A DNA stretch of 64,000 nucleotides from Curtobacterium sp. MR_MD2014. GTDB lineage: Bacteria; Actinomycetota; Actinomycetes; Actinomycetales; Microbacteriaceae. Shown one piece after another: positions 57,364 to 64,000 of the stretch. Numbering within the stretch: the stretch's first letter is position 1; the number at the start of each line of letters is the position of its first letter. Below the pieces are notes generated by a model. The model worked only from the letters and a program-made list of their open reading frames with translations, was not told where the DNA came from and made no database searches. A program made the position numbers and the translations under genes. The stretch spans positions 2,666,001 through 2,730,000 of the forward strand of contig NZ_CP009755.1 in assembly GCF_000772085.1 (NCBI RefSeq). The letters are read 5' to 3'.

Positions 57364-58497
57364 TCAGGAGGTGATCGGGTGGCCCTCCTGACCCCATGCG
57401 GTGATCCCGCCGTCGAGGACCGTGACGGACGACGCCCCCGCCGGACGGTCCGCGATGGCCTGTCGTGCCCAGGCGGTGGCGCGCTTCCCGGACGCGCACA
57501 CGACGACCAGTTCGCCGACCGCCCCGGAGCCGCCGAGGTCGTCCGGGGTCCGCGAGCCCGGGATCACCCCGGTCGCGCGCTCCGCCTCGGTCCGGACGTC
57601 GACGAGGACGATCCGGTCGCCGGCGACGTCGGCCGCACCGTCGTCACCGAGTCGTCGTGCCAGCTCGGCGGGGGCGATCCGCGGCGGCTCCGCGACCGCC
57701 GACGGCGCGGGACGGACCGATCCCGGGCCGCGACGCAGGACGCTCTCGGTCCAGCGCCACCGACGGGCGTCCACCGTGAGCACCCGGCCGAGCAGCGGCT
57801 CGCCGAGCCCGGCGACCAGGGCGGTGACCTGCGCCGCCATCACCGCGCCCACCGCGCCGCACAGGGCGGGCAGCACGCCGTCCGCGGCGCAGGAGCCCTC
57901 GTCCGGCAGCGCCTCGGGGTGGAGGTCGTGGAAGTCGACCGGGTCGGCGGCGGCGTCGTGGAAGACCGAGACCTGTCCGTCGTAGCCGAGCGCGGTGCCC
58001 CAGACGAAGGGCACGCCCGCCGCGGCGCACGCGTCGGAGACGGCACGGGTGACCTCGACGCTGTCCGCCGCGTCGACCACCACGTCGTGGTCGGCGACGT
58101 GCTCGGGGCGGAAGCGCTCGGTCAGGGCGACGACCTCGACGACGGCGTCGACGCCGCGCACCCGGTCGGCTGCGCACGCCGCCTTCGAGCGCCCCACGTC
58201 GGCGGCAGCGAACAGCGTCTGTCGCGCCAGGTTCGACGTGTCCACCGTGTCGTGGTCGACGATCGTGATCCGGCCGAGCCCGGAGCCAGCCAGGTACGTC
58301 AGGACGGGTGCGCCGAGCCCGCCCGCTCCGACGACGAGGACCCGGGCGCCGGCGAGCGCGTCGAGCGCCACCTGCCCGGCACCGTCGAGCGCGGCCGTGC
58401 GCGAGGTGCTCCGCCGCCGGGCGGCGAGCGCTGCGGGGTCGGGCGTGGCTGGGTCGGACACGGCGGGGTCGGGCGTGGCGGGGTCGGGCGTGGTCAC
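57364..58497 (-). CDS. moeB: MoeB/ThiF-type adenylyltransferase with C-terminal rhodanese domain
   Basis: The 377-residue protein opens with four near-repeats of DPATPDPA (about 3-24), then an E1-like ATP-binding domain (VVGAGGLGAPVLTYLAGSG, ITIVDHDTVDTSNLARQTLF). A C-terminal rhodanese domain carries the active Cys in VVVCASGKRATAWA (about 352). It adenylates the C-terminal Gly of MoaD and can supply sulfur by the rhodanese Cys. The usual MoeB zinc CxxC pairs are not evident in the part I can follow. GTG 58497 overlaps the upstream HTH-TOBE gene (GTGA). Confidence 0.92.
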   Translation of the reverse strand: MTTPDPATPDPAVSDPATPDPAALAARRRSTSRTAALDGAGQVALDALAGARVLVVGAGGLGAPVLTYLAGSGLGRITIVDHDTVDTSNLARQTLFAAADVGRSKAACAADRVRGVDAVVEVVALTERFRPEHVADHDVVVDAADSVEVTRAVSDACAAAGVPFVWGTALGYDGQVSVFHDAAADPVDFHDLHPEALPDEGSCAADGVLPALCGAVGAVMAAQVTALVAGLGEPLLGRVLTVDARRWRWTESVLRRGPGSVRPAPSAVAEPPRIAPAELARRLGDDGAADVAGDRIVLVDVRTEAERATGVIPGSRTPDDLGGSGAVGELVVVCASGKRATAWARQAIADRPAGASSVTVLDGGITAWGQEGHPITS

Positions 58498-58907
58498 CGT
58501 GCGCGCTCCGGCTGCTCCGGCACCTCGACGGTGACCATCGTGGCCTTGACGGACGCGACCGCGACGGAACCGACCTCGAGCCCGAGGTCGCGGACGGCCT
58601 CGGCGGTCATCAGGGACACCACTCGGTTCGGGCCGGCCTGCAGCTCCACCTGGGCGACCACCCCCTCGACGACCAGGTCGGTGACGATGCCGACGAAGCG
58701 GTTCCGCGCCGAGCTGCGGACACCGGACGGGTCGTCGAGCCCGGCGTCACGACCGCGGACGTACGCGGCGAGGTCCCGCCCCTCGACCACCGTGCGGCCG
58801 GACGGGTCCTCGGAACGGGGCAGCGTGCCGGCGTCGACCAGGCGCCGGACGGTGTCGTCGCTGACGCCCAGGTACCGCGCGGCGTCTCGGATGCGGAGTG
58901 TCGTCAT
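58494..58907 (-). CDS. Helix-turn-helix + TOBE (Mop) molybdate-binding protein
   Basis: The 137-residue product joins an excisionase/MerR-like HTH (MTTLRIRDAARYLGVSDDTVRRLVDAGTLPR, core AARYLGVSDDTVRRL) with a Mop/TOBE domain of about 68 residues (RNRFVGIVTDLVVEGVVAQVELQ, VSLMTAEAVRDLGLEVGS). Mop domains bind molybdate in oligomers. It is either a molybdate-responsive regulator of this locus or a storage protein with DNA-binding capacity. It is first in the row with moeB. A TAGGGT hexamer lies ten bases upstream of the ATG. Confidence 0.9.
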   Translation of the reverse strand: MTTLRIRDAARYLGVSDDTVRRLVDAGTLPRSEDPSGRTVVEGRDLAAYVRGRDAGLDDPSGVRSSARNRFVGIVTDLVVEGVVAQVELQAGPNRVVSLMTAEAVRDLGLEVGSVAVASVKATMVTVEVPEQPERAR

Positions 58908-58984
58908 GGTGTCCGTGACCCTACGGCATGGCGAACTCTCACGGAGGGGACAGCGGTACGGGGCACGCGCCCAGCCGTGCGCGC

Positions 58985-58990
58985 TACCGT
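58985..58990 (+). promoter_or_regulatory. -10 hexamer TACCGT, leaderless start of the GT39-like gene
   Basis: TACCGT, seven bases (CGCGGGC), then GTG at 58998. Confidence 0.5.
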
Positions 58991-58997
58991 CGCGGGC

Positions 58998-60656
58998 GTG
59001 ACTGCACCACAGACCGGCACCATCCACGTCCCCGCCTCCGCCGGGGTCGCGCCGGTCCGTACCCGCCTGCGGTCCGCGTCCACGGCCCTGCGTGTCGCAG
59101 CAGTCCGGACCCCCGAACTCACCGTGGGTGCGCTCGGCGTCGTCACGGGCGCGCTCTTCGCCTGGGTCCCCTCGCTCTGGTACGACGAGGCCGCGACGGT
59201 CACCAGCGCCACGCGCAGCTGGCCGCAGCTCTGGGCCGAACTCCACAACGTGGACGCCGTGCACGGCCTGTACTACGCACTCATCCACGCCTGGTTCTGG
59301 CTCGTGGGGTACACGCCGTTCACCCTCCGCTTCCCGAGCGCACTCGCCATCGGCGTCACCGCCGGGCTCGTCGTCGCACTCGGACGCCGCCTGGGTGGTC
59401 GTCGGCTCGGCATCGTCGCCGGTCTCGTGTTCCTCGCGATCCCCCGCGTGCAGTGGGCCGGGTCCGAGGGCCGCCCCTACGCGACCGTCACGACCCTGGC
59501 CGTCGCACTGACGCTCGTCGGCATCACGGCCGTCCGACGCACCCGGTCCGGGGCGACGAGGGCGTCGAGCATCCGCTGGTGGGTCGCCTACGGGCTGCTC
59601 GCGCTCCTGGCCGTCTGCTTCAACGTGTACCTCGCGCTCGCCGTGGTCGCACACGCGGCGGCCCTGGCCTGGACGTGGCTGGCCGAGCGCCGGTCGCGTA
59701 CGTGGACCCGGCGGTCGGACGCCGGTGACCCGCTCGTGGGCCGTGTCGTCCTCGTCCGCTGGGTCGTCGCCGCCGCAGCTGCCGCGCTCCTCGCGTCGCC
59801 GCTCGTGCTCGAGGTCACGGAGCAGTCCAAGCAGGTCGCGTGGATCTCGGGCATCACGCAGCGCACCCCGCGCCAGGTGTTCGCCACCTCGTGGTTCGGC
59901 GGGATCGACTCGTACGCCGCGGTCGCGTGGACGCTCCTCGTCATCGGTGTCGTCGTGTCCCTGGTCGCCGCGCACCGCCGCGTCCCCACCGTCCGCGCGC
60001 TCCTCCGGGCACAGGCGGTCCGGATCGCCCTGCCGCTGGCACTGCTGCCGACCGGGGCACTGCTCGCCGCGACGGCACTCGGCAAGCACCTCTACTCCCC
60101 CAAGTACGCATCGCTGAGCATGCCGTTCGTCGCGCTCCTCATCGCGCTCGCGATCACCGCCCTGCGGCGGAAGGCCCTGATCGCCGCGCTGCTCGCGGTC
60201 TTCCTCGTCATCAGTGTCCCGAGCGCGATCGACGTCAAGACGCCCCGGTCGAAGCAGGAGTCGACCTGGGCGAACGCCGCGTCGATCATCGCCGCCGAGC
60301 GTGGGGCGAACACCGGCGCCAACGAGGGCGTCGTCTTCGGCAGCGTCTACGGGCACCCGACGTCCACCGCGGAGATCATCCGCGTCTCCTACCCCTGGGC
60401 GTTCACCGGGATGACCGACCTGGGCATCCGGAAGAACGGCGCCGAGACGGGCGTGCTCTGGAACGAGAACGGCGACCTGGCGTCGACGATCCCGGCACGC
60501 CTCGGTGACATCGACACCGTGTGGTTCGTCGGCGGCACCCCGAAGGCCCGCAACATCCAGCCGGAGACGACCGAGGTGCTCGCCGAGCACGGCTTCCACG
60601 TCGAGCAGAAGTGGCGGACCGGTCGGGTCGTCATCACGGAGTTCGTCCGCGACTGA
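58998..60656 (+). CDS. Polytopic glycosyltransferase (GT39/ArnT-like, GT-C fold)
   Basis: The 552-residue protein has about ten to twelve helices. The first extracytoplasmic loop, [19 protein letters not shown], has the DE pair used by GT-C glycosyltransferases. HGLYYALIHAWFWLVGYTPFTLRFPSAL then matches dolichyl-phosphate-mannose:protein mannosyltransferase-like proteins. A soluble C-terminal domain (about 420-552) follows. It may mannosylate exported proteins or envelope glycans. A GTG start is set by the promoter hexamer. Confidence 0.85.
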   Translation: MTAPQTGTIHVPASAGVAPVRTRLRSASTALRVAAVRTPELTVGALGVVTGALFAWVPSLWYDEAATVTSATRSWPQLWAELHNVDAVHGLYYALIHAWFWLVGYTPFTLRFPSALAIGVTAGLVVALGRRLGGRRLGIVAGLVFLAIPRVQWAGSEGRPYATVTTLAVALTLVGITAVRRTRSGATRASSIRWWVAYGLLALLAVCFNVYLALAVVAHAAALAWTWLAERRSRTWTRRSDAGDPLVGRVVLVRWVVAAAAAALLASPLVLEVTEQSKQVAWISGITQRTPRQVFATSWFGGIDSYAAVAWTLLVIGVVVSLVAAHRRVPTVRALLRAQAVRIALPLALLPTGALLAATALGKHLYSPKYASLSMPFVALLIALAITALRRKALIAALLAVFLVISVPSAIDVKTPRSKQESTWANAASIIAAERGANTGANEGVVFGSVYGHPTSTAEIIRVSYPWAFTGMTDLGIRKNGAETGVLWNENGDLASTIPARLGDIDTVWFVGGTPKARNIQPETTEVLAEHGFHVEQKWRTGRVVITEFVRD

Positions 60657-60708
60657 GCCCCGACGGCACCGTAGGTCCGGTGGTCAGTCGGCACCGCGGG
60701 TCCGGTGG

Positions 60709-61641
60709 TCAGTGCACGACGCGGGCACCGTGCACCGGGCCGGTCGCCCGGAGCGCGACGAGCCCGGAGGCGCTGAGCTCGACCTGCACCTCGAGCGCAG
60801 CATCGCGGTCGGCGACCAGGAACGCGACCGTCGGGCCGCTCCCCGAGACGATGCCCGCGAGCGCGCCGGCCTTCTCCCCCACCTCGATCGTCGCCGCGAG
60901 CCCCGGCTGCAGCCGCATCGCGGGTGCTTGCAGGTCGTTGTGCAGGCAGTCCGCGAGCAGGTCCGCGTCGCCGGCACGGAGCGCCTGGAGCACGTTCGCC
61001 TCGACGACGGGGGTCGTGGGAGCCGGGCGGATGTCGGCCCGGTAGCGCTCCCGGTGCTCGTCGAGCGCCCGGTAGACAGCAGGGGTGGAGAGACCGTCCT
61101 CGCTGAGCGCGAGGACCCAGTGGAACTCCCCCTTGGCGAGCGCCGGGCTCAGCTCGTCACCGCGACCCGTCCCCACGGCGGTGCCGCCGGCGAAGGCGAA
61201 CGGGACGTCCGCGCCGAGTCGGGCCGCGAGCCGCAGCAGCTCGTCCCGCCCGAGGGCGGTGCCCCAGAGGGTGTCGCACGCGAGCAGGGTCGCCGCGGCG
61301 TCGGCCGATCCCCCGCCCATCCCGCCGGCGACGGGGACCTGCTTGTCGATGGTGAGCCGGACGCCGCCCCGGTGCCCGGCGGCCTCGGCCACGAGACGCG
61401 CGGCGCGGATCGCCAGGTTCGAGTCGTCGGTCGGGACCGCACTGGTGTCGATCGGTCCCGTGAAGCGCACGGAGAAGTCGTCGGCCGCTTCCGCGGTGAC
61501 GTCCTCGTACAGCGACACCGCCTGGTACGCGGTCGCCACGTCGTGGTAGCCGTCGTCCTGCAGCGCGCCGACGGACAGGAACACGTTGATCTTGCCGGGA
61601 GCGCGCACCCGCACGCGGGTCGGTGCGGCCAGCGAGGTCAT
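60709..61641 (-). CDS. ispE: 4-diphosphocytidyl-2-C-methyl-D-erythritol kinase
   Basis: The 310-residue protein is a GHMP kinase. [13 protein letters not shown] near the start and the ATP loop [14 protein letters not shown] (about 104-117) are diagnostic; [11 protein letters not shown] near the end is the third motif. It phosphorylates CDP-methylerythritol in the methylerythritol phosphate pathway to isoprenoids. ATG 61641 is six bases after TAGGTT. It is convergent with the glycosyltransferase gene across a 52-base gap that holds a tandem GGTCCGGTGGTCAGT-type repeat. Confidence 0.96.
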   Translation of the reverse strand: MTSLAAPTRVRVRAPGKINVFLSVGALQDDGYHDVATAYQAVSLYEDVTAEAADDFSVRFTGPIDTSAVPTDDSNLAIRAARLVAEAAGHRGGVRLTIDKQVPVAGGMGGGSADAAATLLACDTLWGTALGRDELLRLAARLGADVPFAFAGGTAVGTGRGDELSPALAKGEFHWVLALSEDGLSTPAVYRALDEHRERYRADIRPAPTTPVVEANVLQALRAGDADLLADCLHNDLQAPAMRLQPGLAATIEVGEKAGALAGIVSGSGPTVAFLVADRDAALEVQVELSASGLVALRATGPVHGARVVH

Positions 61642-61647
61642 GCGTCC

Positions 61648-61653
61648 AACCTA
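61648..61653 (-). promoter_or_regulatory. -10 hexamer TAGGTT, leaderless start of ispE
   Basis: TAGGTT, six bases (GGACGC), then ATG at 61641. Confidence 0.6.
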
Positions 61654-61676
61654 TCCTCCCCGCGCCGGGCCGCGGA

Positions 61677-62984
61677 CTACGCCGAGGTCCCCGCCGCCGC
61701 GAACCCGCGAGCCAGGTCGGCCAGGATGTCGTCCACGTGCTCCAGACCGATCGACAGGCGGATCATGCCCTCCCCGACGCCGGCGGCCGCGCGTTGCTGC
61801 GGGGTCATCTGCACGTGGGTCGTCGACGCGGGGTGCACGACGAGCGACCGGACGTCGCCCAGGTTCGACACGTGGTCGAAGAGCTCGAGCGCGGCGACGA
61901 ACCGGCGACCGGCAGCGACCCCACCGGCGAGGTCGAACGCCAGCACGGCCGACGGCCCCTTCGGCACGTAGCGCTGCTGCAGGTGGTGCCACGGCGACGA
62001 GGGCAGCCCGGCGTAGTGCACGTGCTCGACCTGCGCGTGTCCGTCCAACCACGAGGCGACCGCGGCCGCGTTCGCCACGTGCCGGTCCATGCGCAGCGAC
62101 AGCGTCTGGATGCCCTGCAGGACGAGGAAGGCGTTGAACGGGGCGATCGCGGGGCCGAGGTCGGCGGACAGCTTCGACCGGGTGCGCTGGATGAACGCGC
62201 GGCGGCCGAACTTCTCGGCGAAGGCCGTCCCGGCGAACCCGGACTGCTCGACCGTCGTGAGCTGCGGGTACTTCTCCGCCTGCGCCGCCCAGTCGAAGTT
62301 CCCGCCGTCGACGATGATCCCGGCGACGGCGCTGCCGTGGCCGGCGAGGTACTTCGTCGCCGAGTGCACGACGATGTCCGCGCCGTGCTCGATCGGTCGC
62401 ACGAGGTACGGCGTCGCGATGGTGTTGTCGACGATGAGCGGTACCCCGGCGTCGTGCGCGACACCGGCGACCCCCGCGAAGTCGAGCACGTCGCCACGCG
62501 GGTTCGGGATGCTCTCGCCGAAGAACGCCCGCGTCTCCGGACGGACCGCGGCGCGCCACTCGTCGAGGTCCGTCGGGTCCTGCACGAAGGTGAACGTGAT
62601 GCCGAGGTCGCTCAGCGTCGAGTGGAAGAGCGTGTAGGTCGCACCGTAGAGCGACGCCGACGAGACGACGTGGGCGCCCGCCCGCGCGACGCCGAGCACC
62701 GCCAGCGAGGTCGCCGCCTGACCGGACGCCAGCGCCAGTGCTCCGACCCCGCCCTCGAGGTCCGCGACGCGTCGCTCCAGGGCCGCCGCCGACGGGTTGT
62801 TGACGCGTGTGTAGGTGTGTCCAGGTGCGTCGAGCATGAACCGTGCCGCCGCGTCCTCGCCCGAGGGGTACACGAAGGCCGCGCTCTGCGCGATCGGGGG
62901 CACGTTCGCTCCGAAGCCCGGGTCGGCCGTGAAGCCGGCCCGGATCTGCCGCGTGTCGAACGCCCAGTCGTCCTCGGCCGCCAT
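61677..62984 (-). CDS. metY: O-acetylhomoserine aminocarboxypropyltransferase / sulfhydrylase
   Basis: The 435-residue protein is a Cys/Met-metabolism PLP enzyme. The lysine that holds PLP is in HSATKYLAGHGSAV (about 212). Other marks are YTRVNNPSAAALERRVADLEGG, SGQAATSLAV and RLSIGLEHVDDILADL at the end. It makes homocysteine from O-acetylhomoserine and sulfide. Length (about 430) is that of MetY, longer than MetB/MetC. Its ATG overlaps the stop of the LLM monooxygenase gene by one base, so sulfur release and sulfur capture may be co-expressed. Confidence 0.94.
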   Translation of the reverse strand: MAAEDDWAFDTRQIRAGFTADPGFGANVPPIAQSAAFVYPSGEDAAARFMLDAPGHTYTRVNNPSAAALERRVADLEGGVGALALASGQAATSLAVLGVARAGAHVVSSASLYGATYTLFHSTLSDLGITFTFVQDPTDLDEWRAAVRPETRAFFGESIPNPRGDVLDFAGVAGVAHDAGVPLIVDNTIATPYLVRPIEHGADIVVHSATKYLAGHGSAVAGIIVDGGNFDWAAQAEKYPQLTTVEQSGFAGTAFAEKFGRRAFIQRTRSKLSADLGPAIAPFNAFLVLQGIQTLSLRMDRHVANAAAVASWLDGHAQVEHVHYAGLPSSPWHHLQQRYVPKGPSAVLAFDLAGGVAAGRRFVAALELFDHVSNLGDVRSLVVHPASTTHVQMTPQQRAAAGVGEGMIRLSIGLEHVDDILADLARGFAAAGTSA

Positions 62985-64000
62985 CAGGCGACCGGCTCGG
63001 CGGGGACGGCGGCGCGGACGAGCGGGATGACCTGCTCGCCGAAGCGCTCCATCTCCTCGGCCTGCGGCGAGAACTGCAGCAGGAGCGTGTCGACCCCGGC
63101 GTCCTCGAACTCGCGGATCCGGTCGGCGACCTGCTGCGGCGTACCGACGAACCCGGGGCGCAGACCGCGGTTCGACACCGAGTAGTCCTCGAGCGACGGG
63201 ACGTGCTCGAGCTGCGACTTCGAGATGAAGTCCTGGTACGACTCGTACGCCTTCCCGTGGCGGACGTCGGTGATGCGGGCGAGCTCGGCCTGCGCCTCCT
63301 CCTCGGTCTCGCGGACGATCACGTACGCGGCCATGCCGAACGCCTCGAACGGCGCGGCGCCAGCGTCCTCGCGGCGACGCTTCATCTCGTCGATCTTCGT
63401 GCGGAGCTCGTCGACGGTGCCGCCGTGTGTCAGGTACGCGTCGGCGAAGCGGGTGATCGAGCTCTTGCCCGCCTCGCTCTCGCCGCCGGCGTAGATGCGC
63501 GGGGTGACCCGCGGCTTCGGCTCGAGGTGCGTGTTCTGCACCTCGTAGTACTCGCCCGTGAACGAGAACGGCGTCTCGGCCCAGAGGCCCTTGAGGATCG
63601 CGACGAACTCCTCGGTCCGCGCGTACCGGTCGTCGTGCTCGGAGAAGATGCCACCGTACTGGCGGGCTTCCTCCGCCCACCAGGCGCTCACGACGTTGAA
63701 CGTGAAGCGACCACAGGAGATCTCGTCGATGGTCGCGGCCTGCTTCGCCGTCACCGCCGGCAGGTGGTAGCCCGGACGCATCGCGGCCATGATCTCGAGC
63801 CGCTCGGTCGTCGCGGCCAGCGCGGCCGCGAGCGCCCACGCCTCGAGGCTCGGCGCGGCCGTCCCCTTGATGTCGTTGAGGTTGAGCTCCGGCACGAGCG
63901 TCAGGTCGAAGCCGATCCGCTCGGCACGCTGCGCCAGCCGCTTCACGTAGTCGAAGGTGACGGGCATGTCCTCGTCCTCGACGTTGCGCAGCCAGCCGCC
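62984..64000 (-). CDS. LLM-class flavin-dependent monooxygenase (SsuD/SfnG-like), 5' end outside the window
   Basis: The frame is open to the right edge (GGWLRNVEDED precedes an internal ATG at 63967), and family members start with about 20 further residues, so the true start lies beyond the window. The visible part has FDYVKRLAQRAERIGFDLTLVPE, FTFNVVSAWWAEEARQYG and EEFVAILKGLWAE, which match alkanesulfonate or dimethylsulfone monooxygenases of the bacterial luciferase fold, using FMNH2 from a partner reductase. With metY directly downstream it probably frees sulfite from an organosulfur compound. Pyrimidine-degrading relatives are a less likely alternative. Confidence 0.87.
   Translation of the reverse strand, partial: GGWLRNVEDEDMPVTFDYVKRLAQRAERIGFDLTLVPELNLNDIKGTAAPSLEAWALAAALAATTERLEIMAAMRPGYHLPAVTAKQAATIDEISCGRFTFNVVSAWWAEEARQYGGIFSEHDDRYARTEEFVAILKGLWAETPFSFTGEYYEVQNTHLEPKPRVTPRIYAGGESEAGKSSITRFADAYLTHGGTVDELRTKIDEMKRRREDAGAAPFEAFGMAAYVIVRETEEEAQAELARITDVRHGKAYESYQDFISKSQLEHVPSLEDYSVSNRGLRPGFVGTPQQVADRIREFEDAGVDTLLLQFSPQAEEMERFGEQVIPLVRAAVPAEPVA

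Overview
The window reads as a stretch of ordinary chromosome from a very high-G+C actinobacterium. The mycothiol-context trio (histidine phosphatase, DUF3090, SCO1664), the MoxR/DUF58/transglutaminase operon, the efeUOB operon with a DtxR-type iron box, many GTG starts and very frequent leaderless promoters all fit Actinobacteria. A Microbacteriaceae member of the Curtobacterium type is my best guess, but that is an inference from gene style, not from a marker gene. No phage, plasmid, insertion sequence or CRISPR array is visible.

Layout. 1-9.9 kb: 3' end of a PoxB-like ThDP enzyme; a surface-anchored 5'-nucleotidase with a sortase-like LAFTG tail; the iron/haem operon efeU-efeO-efeB read leftward from an iron box; a UPF0126 membrane protein; a TetR regulator. 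9.9-10.4 kb: a repeat island (three long palindromes around a 10 x 9-bp array). 10.4-16.5 kb: moxR-DUF58-transglutaminase operon, a GH18-like lipoprotein and tRNA-Ser(GCT). 16.8-20.5 kb: GntR regulator, MFS transporter and a MetE-like methyltransferase. 20.6-24.0 kb: a ChlI-like AAA ATPase with its VWA partner. 24.2-26.3 kb: SCO1664/DUF3090/histidine phosphatase. 26.3-30.0 kb: a MacB-type ABC exporter opposite a two-component system. 30.1-31.7 kb: two BLUF blue-light sensor genes around a TetR gene. 31.9-37.8 kb: a carbohydrate ABC importer, a Gfo/Idh/MocA dehydrogenase and a LacI repressor. 37.9-41.6 kb: a PepSY membrane protein, then hxlA and hxlB (ribulose monophosphate formaldehyde-fixing pair) divergent from an unusual ATPase-LuxR regulator. 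41.6-42.5 kb: a second repeat island. 42.5-48.8 kb: GNAT, tRNA-Ser(TGA), HAD hydrolase, serS, a MarR/VOC divergent pair, a diacylglycerol kinase family protein and pheA. 48.9-58.9 kb: MarR-GNAT fusion, then a molybdenum cofactor neighbourhood (cytochrome-b/sulfite-oxidase fold fusion, moaA, moaD, modABC, MoeB-rhodanese, HTH-TOBE protein). 59.0-64 kb: two membrane glycosyltransferases (one at 51.8 kb), ispE, metY and the 3' part of an LLM flavin monooxygenase.

How it works together. Several units form clear functional sets: iron uptake under an iron repressor, molybdate uptake plus cofactor synthesis plus a molybdoenzyme, RuMP formaldehyde fixation under a dedicated regulator, seryl-tRNA synthetase near two serine tRNAs, and a light-sensor pair with a repressor. 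Two features stand out at sequence level. First, seventeen or more genes have a TAnnnT hexamer 6-9 bases before an ATG or GTG, so transcription should start on or next to the start codon (leaderless mRNAs); in three cases the hexamer contains the TAG stop codon of the neighbouring gene. Second, at least three families of long intergenic inverted repeats recur through the window, mostly at gene ends and twice beside expanded short tandem repeats.
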